The notes under the pieces are model-generated. The model was not told the origin of the DNA and did no database searches. It saw only the letters and a list, made by a program, of their open reading frames with translations. The translations under genes were made by a program, and so were the position numbers. A stretch of DNA of 29,546 bases from Paramoeba atlantica (lineage: Eukaryota > Discosea), in the NCBI GenBank assembly GCA_977017575.1, contig CDRNVI010000162.1, forward strand, positions 1-29,546, written 5' to 3'. Below, piece after piece: positions 7,434 through 14,400 of the stretch; the first letter of the stretch is position 1, and each line of letters opens with the position of its first letter.

Positions 7434-7885
7434 AAAGAACAAGCATAGTTTAGTCTTATTCCGTGTTAAGTCCTCAACCCTTAAGTCGGACTTGTCACTA
7501 CATTTTATATTCTAACTTTATTTACTTAAAATTAACCTAAGAATAAATTTTAGAGTATAAAGCTGAATATATTCCACTGACCCTCGACCTAGTTCATTTT
7601 TATCTTTACTTATTTTTATTTTCACAAGCACTTTTACAAGAATAGTTTAGTTTAATTCCGTGTTAAATCCTCAATCCTTAAGTCGGATTTGTCACTCCAT
7701 ATACGATCAAACTTTATTTACTTAAATTTTTACAAAGATAGTAAAATTAAAAGTATAAAGATGATCTAGCTCACCAGTTTTATTTAAATTAAAATCTTAC
7801 ACAATGATTTTATATTTATAAACTACTCGCTTCCATCGACCCTCGACCTAGTTCATTTTATCTTTACTTATTTTTATTTTCCAAT
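7434..7885. repeat. Element A, copy 3 (5' part) followed by diverged copy 4
   Basis: Bases 7434-7626 match the first ~190 bp of element A. At 7627 the sequence starts over with a more diverged version (TAGTTTAGTTTAATTCCGTG, AGTCGGATTTGTCACT, CGACCCTCGACCTAGTTC) ending near 7885. No gene is seen. Confidence 0.82.
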
Positions 7886-7954
7886 ATTACAGGCATTTCT
7901 TGCATAAACTCGCGTTTAAATGTGATCTTATAATAATTTTAGTTTTTTCTTAAC

Positions 7955-8129
7955 AAAACCTATAAATATTATCCAAAATAAAAAATTTAATTTGATAATA
8001 TTGAGGTTTTTTAAGCACAAAATTAATAAAGTCACTTTAAACGGCGATTTTTGGAATTTTAGTTTTCTTAGAAAAAACATATAATATTCTCCTAAATAAA
8101 AATTTTAATTTGATAATATTGATGTTTTT
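7955..8129. repeat. Two related ~57-bp foldbacks (7955-8010, 8072-8129)
   Basis: In the first, AAAACC-TA-AATATTATC pairs with GATAATATT-GGTTTT. The second has AAAAACAT-ATATT pairing with AATATT-ATGTTTTT. Both share the loop-side sequence TTTAATTTGATAATATTGA and are about 117 bp apart. The changed outer pair (ACC/GGT versus ACAT/ATGT) keeps complementarity. Confidence 0.78.
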
Positions 8130-8145
8130 TTAAACACAAAATTCA

Positions 8146-8155
8146 CGGTTCGAAC
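8146..8155. other. Perfect 10-bp palindrome GGTTCGAACC
   Basis: The sequence matches the pol III B-box/tRNA T-loop consensus, but no A box or acceptor arm accompanies it. I record it only as a palindrome. Confidence 0.5.
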
Positions 8156-8160
8156 CCTTT

Positions 8161-8756
8161 TTGTGCACTTTTTTTGGAATTTTACCACTTTTTTCCACTT
8201 TTTTTCACTTTTTTTGTCATTTTTGCGTCAAAAAATGATTAAAAAGCAGTTAAAAATAGGGAAAAAGGGCAAAAATACGACACTTTTGAGCATAAAACAA
8301 AAAAATATGCCAACGTGTCAAAAACGTGCACCAAAGTCACTCAAGAGTGACAGGTCATTTTCCGACAAAGGAAAATTCCCTAAAAAAAAACTACCAGGTG
8401 TCGAACCCCTCAAGAAATGCTGTAATATTATTTTTTTTGCCTTCAAGATCTGGAGATCATTCATTTTTATTCTAAAGACCATCGCTTTTCGCTGTTTCGA
8501 CGAAGTCAAAGCCGTTTTGCTACCTTTTTTAATCACCTGTTTTTAATTTCTAACTTTTTTGTACCAAAGACCCCCCATTTTTCCACAAAAGAGTGCAAAA
8601 AAAAAACGGGCTCTTGGACAAGCAGTTGAAAAGTCACAGTTTTTTACTAAAAAGGTAGGAAAAAGGCACGAAAAACGACGAAAAATGAAAGAAATCCAGA
8701 AAAAACGCCAAAAAAATAATAAAACAGCATGTTTTTTGTGATTTTATGTCAAATTT
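8161..8756. other. Low-complexity T-rich then A-rich stretch, no supported gene
   Basis: The first part has repeated CACTTTTTTT/CCACTTTTTT words; the later part is A-rich. The frames of 127 codons (plus, from a GTG at 8163), 72 (minus) and 60 (plus) consist mostly of F, K and S from these tracts and show no domain. Clean hairpins are GTCACTC/GAGTGAC (8336-8351) and TTTTCC/GGAAAA (8358-8375). GATCTGGAGATC at 8447 is the palindrome also found in the 421-bp repeats. Confidence 0.7.
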
Positions 8757-8836
8757 CCACCATAAAACGTTGCAACACCACAAATTTCTAAAAAAAATTT
8801 GAAATTATTTGTGCTTGTCTTACGTTTTGGCTGGTG
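8757..8836. repeat. Hairpin CACC-AAAACGT/ACGTTTT-GGTG
   Basis: The outer arms pair through GGTG and ACGTTTT. The interior pairs CACAAAT with ATTTGTG. Confidence 0.7.
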
Positions 8837-8878
8837 CAATTTATCATAATCGAACAAAAAACAAAAAAATTTTTCACT

Positions 8879-9425
8879 GATTTTTGGCGACCCGACGTTT
8901 TCGGGGCAAAAAAATACGCCAAAAAATCAAAACGTAGAAAATAAAAAAATTTGGTCTACGTTTCCTGAAGGCGTGAAAAAATTTTATCAAAAAAAATTTT
9001 TTTTTTCTCGAGCAAACGAGAAAAATCAAAAAAAAAATTGACAGGCCGTTTTGTGATGATTTTAATTTTTTGCAATTTTGGAACCACGACGATTCCTGAA
9101 GTCAATCGCAAAAACCGTTCCAAAATAATTAAAATTTCACCAAAAATCTCGAAATGCTCAATCCCATGGTGACCCCTGGGTTTTTTGATGCATACGAAAT
9201 TTTTTTTTTTGTATCTTCGGCAGGCGATTTTCGAAGATAATGAATTTTTCTCTTCTTGGCCTGGAGCCGCAAATCGTGGATTTCGACCGCGGTTCCGTTT
9301 TTTTCAAAACTAAAAAAATCTTTATTTGCACGGCAAAACTCGTATTGACAATTTCTCTTATCAGGCTTTTCCTTGATAAAGCCGAGAAATTTAAATCGAA
9401 TCACGGCAAAATCTGAGATTTTGAA
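8879..9425. repeat. Packed row of hairpins
   Basis: In order: GATTTTTGGCG/CGCCAAAAAATC with an inner CCCGA hairpin (8879-8930); AAACGTAGA/TCTACGTTT (about 8928-8964); TTTTTCTCG/CGAGAAAAA (about 9003-9025); a long stem pairing ATTTTGGAAC with GTTCCAAAAT plus TTTTAATT/AATTAAAA and CGATT/AATCG (about 9055-9136); TATCTTCG/CGAAGATA (about 9210-9240); GGAGCCGC-AAATC/GATTT-GCGGTTCC (about 9262-9295); AATTTCTC-GGCTTT/AAAGCC-GAGAAATT (about 9349-9393); CAAAATC/GATTTTG (about 9409-9425). Little sequence is left unpaired. The 91-codon minus frame crosses these hairpins and has no recognisable domain. Confidence 0.75.
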
Positions 9426-10017
9426 ACAAAATGCCTGTGAACGATTTCAATAGTTTTTGTGCAACTCTAAAAAATTTTTTAAGTCCAAAGAAACATTTTT
9501 TATTGGGAAATTAGCAGTAATTTTTGTATCACCTAAAAAAACGCCTCGCGCGTCCGTATACGGGACACATATGTGCGCTCGCGTGCGCGTATGACGTGCG
9601 TCTACTACTTTTCCTTTAATTCTGCGCCTCTCATTCGACTTTTCGCCTAACAACGGGATAGGGACAAAAAAGTGACTTGGTCTCCAGATCAAAAAATCTG
9701 GAAGTCTTTTTTGCACCCGTGTTTTCGAGAAATCTTTGATAATCGCAGACTTAAAAAGGAAAAAAAAGACATCGCGAGGTGATCAAAAAAATTACAAGCC
9801 AATCAATAACAAAATGACGAAAAATCCGCAAAAACGGACTGTCACCAATTTTTATACTTTAAAATTTTAACACCCAAAAAACCCCTGTTTTCTCGTGCTT
9901 GCACACAAGTTTATACACAAAAAAATGTAAACTTGATGAAGCAATTTTCGAGAAACCCGAGTTTTTAGTGTTTATAAAATTTCAAATAATTCCCAAATAA
10001 CCCAACTTTTTTTTACA
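9426..10017. other. Non-coding stretch with CpG-rich palindromes and one hairpin
   Basis: Bases 9541-9600 are locally rich in CG and CGCG, with the perfect palindromes CCGTATACGG (9554-9563) and CACATATGTG (9566-9575). A hairpin at about 9666-9711 pairs TCCAGAT with ATCTGGA and A-runs with T-runs. An 89-codon minus frame overlaps this and is unrecognised. Bases 9720-10017 are A-rich, with nothing further that I can support. Confidence 0.6.
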
Positions 10018-10114
10018 ATTTTCTGTGGAAAAATAACTGCAGACACTCGAAAATATTCTGTAAAAAAACAGTAAATTTTCCTATGAGCTCTCAGTTATTT
10101 TCCAACAGAGAATT
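10018..10114. repeat. Nested hairpin of the TTGGAAAA superfamily
   Basis: TTCTGTGGAAAAATAACTG pairs with CAGTTATTTTCCAACAGA. Inside, AAAATAT-CTGT/ACAG-AAATTTT forms a second stem (about 10050-10079). Confidence 0.82.
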
Positions 10115-10197
10115 ACTAAAAAAAGTAAGGGCATTTTAGGAATTAAAAACAATAAAAAATCTTCAAATAAAAGCGTTTTTGATGGAAGAATGATAAA

Positions 10198-10286
10198 TTT
10201 ATACTTTATATATAATATTTTTTACCATATTTAATTACAAAAATAATTTAAAATATAGTTTATAAATATTATTAAAAAGTATAAAT
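10198..10286. repeat. A+T-rich foldback repeat, copy 1
   Basis: TTTATACTT pairs with AAGTATAAA at the ends, with A+T pairing inside. It recurs at 11003-11090 and partly at 11219-11286 and 5104-5165. Confidence 0.82.
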
Positions 10287-10331
10287 AATCTCATTCACCC
10301 TCAATAAAATTCGTATTTCATAGAAATACCT

Positions 10332-10370
10332 CCTGCCCGAAAAAGCGCCAAAAAGCGCTTGTTCCGGCGG
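10332..10370. repeat. G+C-rich hairpin CCTGCC...AAGCGC/GCGCTT...GGCGG
   Basis: The perfect AAGCGC/GCGCTT inner stem extends outward with single mismatches. Confidence 0.78.
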
Positions 10371-10397
10371 AAATTCGTCCACAGTTCCCTGTTTTTA

Positions 10398-10459
10398 CAC
10401 GATTCTGTTGGAAAATGACGGTAACACCAAAAGAGGTCCGTCATACCTAACAGAAACGG
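10398..10459. repeat. Superfamily hairpin with TGACGG/CCGTCA inner arms
   Basis: The left arm starts CACGATTCTGTTGGAAAA, and the right ends CTAACAGAAACGG. The inner pairing TGACGG...CC/GG...CCGTCA differs from the sister copies but is perfectly complementary. A CCGCCG/CGGCAGG hairpin follows at about 10486-10523. Confidence 0.82.
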
Positions 10460-10545
10460 CAAAACAGGAAATGTTAAACATTTTTCCGCCGGAAAATACG
10501 TCTTTTTATCATTTTCTCGGCAGGAAATTGGGAGTCCCTTTTTAA

Positions 10546-10619
10546 CACGATTCTGTTGGAAAATGACAGTGTAAGTCGGTAAAAAAACCTTCCTCACTTC
10601 TATTCCCAACAAAAACGGT
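10546..10619. repeat. 74-bp hairpin (type AGTCGGT), copy 3
   Basis: Differs at only a few bases from 2303-2376, about 8.2 kb away. The 103-codon minus frame here is explained by the repeat. Confidence 0.9.
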
Positions 10620-10648
10620 TAAAAATGGGGTTTTAAAAATCCCAATTC

Positions 10649-10692
10649 CTCCGTAGAAAATCGCAAAAAAAGACTCTTTTCTGGCGTAGGAG
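10649..10692. repeat. Hairpin CTCC...AGAAAA/TTTTCT...GGAG
   Basis: Two nested perfect segments separated by an internal loop. Confidence 0.65.
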
Positions 10693-10709
10693 ACTCAACT
10701 GCCTGGAAC

Positions 10710-10812
10710 ACGATTCTCTTGGAAAATAGCAGTGATTAGTAACATTGGATTTTGAGCCAAAAAGCATCAAATCCATTAGTTTACAATCACTGTTAATTTC
10801 CAACAGAAACGG
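10710..10812. repeat. 103-bp superfamily hairpin with long private inner stem
   Basis: The outer arms are CGATTCTCTTGGAAAATAG and TTAATTTCCAACAGAAACGG. The inner arms pair CAGTGATT/AATCACTG and GGATTT-GA/TC-AAATCC around a small loop. It is among the best-paired members. Confidence 0.88.
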
Positions 10813-11400
10813 TCCGTCTTCTCGCCCCGAATTTTGTATAAAAAACGCTTTAAATAAGAGAATTTTTATTCGTTTTATATCAAAATTTATTTTTTATTTT
10901 TAGTCGATAAATTATGTTTACCCAATTAATAATTTATGTCTAAAAATTCAAAAAATTGAAATTAAAATTAAAATTTAAAAATTCTAAAACTATAAATATA
11001 AATTTATACTTGATATATAATATTTTTTACCATATTTAATTACAAAAATAATTTAAAATATAGTTTATAAATATTATTAAAAAGTATAAATTAAAAATTT
11101 AAAAGTTTAAAATTTAAAATTAAAATTTAAATTTATTTTTAGTCGATAAATTATGTTTACCCAATTAATAATTTATGTCTAAAAATTTAAAGGACAAAAT
11201 TAAAATTAAAATTTAAAATTATATATAATATTTTTTACCATATTTAATTACAAAAATAATTTAAAATATAGTTTATAAATATTATAAAATTTAAAATTAA
11301 AATTTAAATTTATTTTTAGTCGATAAATTATGTTTACTCAATTAATAATTTATGTCTAAAAAAAGAAAAAATAAAAAGAGCAAGCGAAAAAGCAAGACAA
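10813..11400. repeat. A+T-rich block of stem-loops and foldbacks
   Basis: Copies of the 50-bp stem-loop lie at 10897-10946, 11146-11195 and 11313-11362 (the last with a CTC loop). Foldback copies lie at 11003-11090 and 11219-11286. They alternate with fragments of the 215-bp unit. No gene is seen. Confidence 0.85.
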
Positions 11401-11410
11401 AAATAAAAAG

Positions 11411-11737
11411 CACGGCAATTCCTGCTAAGATTTCTACGAAATTCAAGCAGTAAGATCATGATAAGATTTCTACGAAATTCAATCATGAAGCATACACTAT
11501 AGTGTATGCAAATTATTACAAAAATAATAATTTTAAAATTTTTTCTTCGAAATTCAAAGAAGAATTTACTTGAAAAAAAATAAATTTCTATGTTTACATA
11601 GGGGATGTAAACTGAAATTTATAATTATATTTCGTTGAATTAAGAGAATAATTAAACGAAACTGTTACTCGGCAAAAATAAGGGAATTTTTGAGTAACAG
11701 ACCGTTCAAATTGAAAACAAAAAAACAATTTGCACGG
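11411..11737. repeat. Train of consecutive hairpins
   Basis: Eight inverted repeats follow one another with short gaps: 11422-11450 (CTGC...GCAG), 11456-11488 (TCATGAT...ATCATGA; the first two share AAGATTTCTACGAAATTC), the perfect palindrome GCATACACTATAGTGTATGC at 11490-11509, 11543-11564 (TTCTTC/GAAGAA), 11581-11621 (TAAATTTC-GTTTACAT/ATGTAAAC-GAAATTTA), 11630-11661 (TTTCGTT/AACGAAA), 11662-11700 (CTGTTACTC/GAGTAACAG with inner AAAAAT/ATTTTT) and 11702-11737 (CCGT-CAAATTG/CAATTTG-ACGG). Most stems are perfect, unlike the decayed stems elsewhere. Confidence 0.85.
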
Positions 11738-12453
11738 CAATTCTTGGGGTTTTTACGCCTCACGGCTTCGTGATCGGATAAAGAGCAGGAGCGAGAGCAA
11801 GAGTTTGTAGGCGGTAGATGATATAGGTGTTCCCGGTGCGAGTTTATTTTTTCTCTATATTCCTTAGTTGTGGCAATTTGGGATAGCGAAGTAAAATTTT
11901 TAAAGTTTGCTATCGACAATTGCTCTTCTCTTTTTTATTTTGCCGCACATCGCTAATTGATCCCAATAGACGATTGCATTAAGAAAGGATCGTTAACTTC
12001 ACTATATGAACAGACATAAGATTCAGTAAGATCCATTCATATCTCTCTGCTTCTTTTAATGGCCTGTAGCATACTCCCCATTTCCACAATCCGTATGCGC
12101 TCAGACCTATATACCCGCGCCTCGTCGCGTGTGTAAGGCGTGCGCGAGATCATCGCTCACGCCGGCGCGCGTGTCCGAGTTCAGCAAGGATTTTTGCTAA
12201 AATCCGGGGGAGCTGAATCTTCTTACGCTCGCGCGAGAAAATTTTTCCAACAAAATTAATTTTCTCGTTTACGTCAAAAATCCTACAGACCAAAATTTAC
12301 TCTTTCAAATTTCCCAAAAAAAAGAAATGTAAGGTATGCCGTTTTCCGAGTGAAGGGTCTACCGGAAAGTTGGCGCCTTATCTTTCTTTTTTTGTATAAT
12401 TTTTAAGGCATTTTGGTGCCAGAGATTTTTGACAGAATTCCTGAACTCCCACG
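11738..12453. other. Second unique segment with varied hairpins, no supported gene
   Basis: Hairpins include TCACG/CGTGA (near 11760), GCAATT-ATAGC/GCTAT-AATTGC (about 11871-11923), ATATGAA/TTCATAT (about 12004-12041), GGCGTG-CGA/TCG-CACGCC set inside CGCGCC/GGCGCG (about 12115-12170), GTTCAGC-GGATTTT/AAAATCC-GCTGAA (about 12178-12220), CGAGAAAATT/AATTTTCTCG (about 12233-12266) and AAGG-GCC-TTCCG/CGGAA-GGC-CCTT (about 12330-12376). An 84-codon minus frame at its left end (11665-11919) overlaps the hairpins and resembles no known protein. Confidence 0.65.
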
Positions 12454-12617
12454 CAGGGATACGTACGCGATCGAATGACGCGCGTGAGAAGTTTTTTTTG
12501 TAGGAAGGTGACTGGCCCAAAAAAGCGGCACGCGGGCCAAGTCATTTTCCAACAAAAAAATCCATTCGCGCGCGCAGGATCCCTAACGCGGCCGGATCGT
12601 GCACGCGAGTATCCCTG
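12454..12617. repeat. Long composite hairpin, superfamily hairpin inside a CpG-rich hairpin
   Basis: Outer CAGGGATAC (12454) pairs with GTATCCCTG (ending 12617), followed inward by imperfect CpG-rich pairing (GTACGCGATC with GATCGTGCACGC, CGCGCGTG with CGCGCGCG). Inside, 12493-12560 is a superfamily member: TTTTTTTGTAGGAAGGTGAC and TCATTTTCCAACAAAAAAA with private inner arms TGGCCC/GGGCCA. Confidence 0.8.
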
Positions 12618-12624
12618 AAAATTT

Positions 12625-12706
12625 GCACGATTTTATTGGAAAATTAGCAGTGTAAAAGTGGTCAAAAAAAGACTCACATTCACTGCTGATTTCCAGTAAA
12701 AACGGC
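12625..12706. repeat. Superfamily hairpin with AGCAGTG/CACTGCT inner arms
   Basis: The left arm is GCACGATTTTATTGGAAAAT, and the right ends TTTCCAGTAAAAACGGC. Relative to the ACAGTG/CACTGT copies both arms changed in step. Confidence 0.87.
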
Positions 12707-12718
12707 AATTCGTGCGCC

Positions 12719-12783
12719 CTATTGGAAAACTGATAGTGCGTGGCTGTCAAAAAAGCCTGCCATCACTGTCACATTTCCTATAG
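12719..12783. repeat. Superfamily hairpin with TGATAGTG/CACTGTCA inner arms
   Basis: CTATTGGAAAA pairs with TTTCCTATAG at the base. The base, constant in most members, is altered on both sides here. The centre pairs GGCT/AGCC. Confidence 0.85.
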
Positions 12784-12797
12784 TAGTTCAGTATTTT

Positions 12798-12965
12798 GCA
12801 TGATTTTGTAGGAAAAATAACAGTGCGTAAATTTTTATTATTCACGATTTTATTGGAAAAATAACACTACGAAAGCGATTCAAAAAAATTCGCATCAGTG
12901 TTAAATTTCCAACAAAAACGGAATAAATAAAATTACATCCCTGTTAATTTTCCAACACAAACAGC
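12798..12965. repeat. Nested hairpin: outer superfamily stem enclosing 79-bp copy b
   Basis: Outer left GATTTTGTAGGAAAAATAAC at about 12802 pairs with the outer right arm GTTAATTTTCCAACACAAAC near 12943-12962. The inner 79-bp hairpin at 12843-12921 is identical to 925-1003. The A+T-rich junctions (AAATTTTTATTATT / AATAAATAAAATT) also pair. Confidence 0.88.
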
Positions 12966-12980
12966 AAAATAAAGGCACTA

Positions 12981-13105
12981 TTTTGTTGGAAAATAACAGT
13001 GAATTTTCACACGATGCTCTTGGAAAAATTACAGTGAGAAAAAAATAAGACTCACTGATTTTTCCAATAGCAAACGGTTCCAATACTGATAAATTTCCAA
13101 CAAAA
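12981..13105. repeat. Nested superfamily hairpins
   Basis: The outer pair is TTTTGTTGGAAAATAACAGTG with AATACTGATAAATTTCCAAC-AAAA. The inner hairpin (13011-13077) has GCTCTTGGAAAAATTACAG and CTGATTTTTCCAATAGC arms with private ends TGAG/CTCA. The 120-codon minus frame crossing this has no recognisable domain. Confidence 0.85.
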
Positions 13106-13166
13106 CATACAAAAAAAAGTGAAAAAATTGCAAATTTCCCAAATATCGGAAGTTTTACTAGATTAT

Positions 13167-13231
13167 CTGTTGGAAATTTAACGGGTACCCTCCGAAAAAA
13201 CGCCGGGTCGACTCCGTTAGTTTTCCTACAG
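13167..13231. repeat. Superfamily hairpin with TTAACGG/CCGTTAG inner arms
   Basis: CTGTTGGAAATTTAACGG pairs with CCGTTAGTTTTCCTACAG. Confidence 0.87.
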
Positions 13232-13587
13232 TCAGTAACCCTTCCTGCAAAAAAAATCGCCACCCCCGAATAAAGAATCGAATTGGCGAATTTCTTTGTG
13301 GGAAAATTAGCAGTAAAATTTTCATGTTACAATCATAAAAATGCAATAGAAAAAATTCCTTACAGGAAAATACACGGCAAAAATTGATTCCCAAATTTTT
13401 AGCCTGTGCCGGAAATTTTCTTCGTCGCTCGATTTGTTTCGGAGGCAAAAAACGAAACAAAAACGAAAATTCTACTGTAGATTTTCCTGTAAGGAAATTT
13501 TCTATTTTACATTTACAAATCCGTCAATCAGGATTTAGATTGTAAATCAAAATTTAAAATTTTTCCACACTTAATTTTTTCACTAAA
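13232..13587. other. Non-coding stretch, weak or orphan arms only
   Basis: A GGGAAAATTAGCAGT left arm (about 13299) has no convincing partner. A TTACAAATC/GATTGTAA-like pairing lies near 13508-13545. A CACGGCAA word occurs at 13373. A 100-codon minus frame here is unrecognised. Confidence 0.5.
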
Positions 13588-13665
13588 CTGTTGGAAAAAT
13601 GACTGTAAAAAAAATTAACAAAAATAAATTTTTTTTCTAAAAACACAGTCAATTTTACAATACAG
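13588..13665. repeat. Superfamily hairpin with TGACTGT/ACAGTCA inner arms
   Basis: CTGTTGGAAAAATGACTGT pairs with ACAGTCAATTTTACAATACAG. The large loop is A+T-rich. Confidence 0.82.
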
Positions 13666-13685
13666 CTAAGGGAAAAAATTAACAA

Positions 13686-13871
13686 GGTTTTGAAACTCTC
13701 ATCAGTAAATGTAACTGTAAATGACCTATTTTTTTATCACGTTTTTGTGTAGGAAAATTATCGCTAAAAGGCTTATAAAAAAATAACCCAATTTATAGCG
13801 TTAAGTTTCCAACAAAACGGATCAAAAAAAAGATACATACCAGTTAATTTTCCTGATAAGAGAGCAAAACC
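13686..13871. repeat. Nested hairpins, 186 bp
   Basis: The outer arms 13686-13717 (GGTTTTG...CTCATCAG...AACTG) and 13840-13871 (CAGTT...CTGATAAGAG...CAAAACC) pair with several mismatches. The inner hairpin 13738-13820 is a superfamily member with TTTTTGTGTAGGAAA / TTTCCAACAAAACGG arms and private TCGCTA/TAGCGT and TATA/TATA steps. Confidence 0.82.
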
Positions 13872-13883
13872 TAAATCTATTTA

Positions 13884-14052
13884 CACGATTTTTGTTGGCA
13901 AAATCACAGTGCATGATTTTATATCTATCACGATTTTATTGGAAACATAACACTATGAAAGCGATTCAAACAAATTCGCATCAGTGTTAAATTTCCAAAA
14001 AAAACGGATCCACATAAAATACAAGCACAGTAGAAATTCCAACAAAAAACGG
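13884..14052. repeat. Nested hairpin: outer superfamily stem enclosing 79-bp copy c
   Basis: The outer pair is CACGATTTTTGTTGG...CACAGTGCATGATTTTAT with ATAAAATACAAGCACAGT...CCAACAAAAAACGG. The inner copy at 13929-14007 differs from copy a at four positions, the most diverged of the four. Confidence 0.88.
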
Positions 14053-14070
14053 AAAACGATAAATTTTTTT

Positions 14071-14241
14071 GCACGATTTTATTGGAAAATGTAGTTATCA
14101 TAAATTTTTACTATTCACGATTTTATTGGAAAAATAACACTACGAAAGCGATTTAAAAAAATTCGCATCAGTGTTAAATTTCCAACAAAAACGGAATAAA
14201 TAAAAATAAACGATACTAACAAATTTCCAATAAATAACGGC
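14071..14241. repeat. Nested hairpin: outer superfamily stem enclosing 79-bp copy d
   Basis: The outer pair is GCACGATTTTATTGGAAAAT...GTTATC with GATACTAAC...TTTCCAATAAATAACGGC. The inner copy at 14116-14194 differs from copy a by one base. Confidence 0.88.
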
Positions 14242-14264
14242 AAAAGAAAAGGCTTTTTTGGTCC

Positions 14265-14383
14265 ATTTTGTTGGATAAACGACAGTGTCTTGATTTATTT
14301 TAGTTTCCCGCACGATTTCTTGGAAAAATCACAGAAAACGGCCTGCAAACATAAATCAATTACAGTCAATTTCCCAACAAAAT
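14265..14383. repeat. Superfamily hairpin whose loop holds an unpaired left arm
   Basis: ATTTTGTTGG pairs with CCAACAAAAT, and TGATTTAT (14291) with ATAAATCA (14351). The loop holds a CACGATTTCTTGGAAAAATC left arm with no matching right arm, perhaps the remains of another nested member. Confidence 0.8.
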
Positions 14384-14400
14384 ACAAAAAACCCGTTTAA

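Noticed and set aside
8146-8403. Pol III B-box-like GGTTCGAACC at 8146 and GGTTCGACACC on the minus strand near 8393-8403
   Set aside because: No A box at the right distance and no tRNA or SINE body. A 10-bp palindrome explains the first.
8163-8546. 127-codon plus-strand open frame, the longest in the unit
   Set aside because: It begins at a GTG in a T-rich tract, is dominated by F and K from homopolymers, overlaps hairpins and a minus-strand frame, and shows no domain.
12901-13460. Overlapping 120- and 100-codon minus-strand frames
   Set aside because: They run through several superfamily hairpins. The peptides reflect the TTTCCAACA/TTGGAAAA arms and match nothing recognisable.
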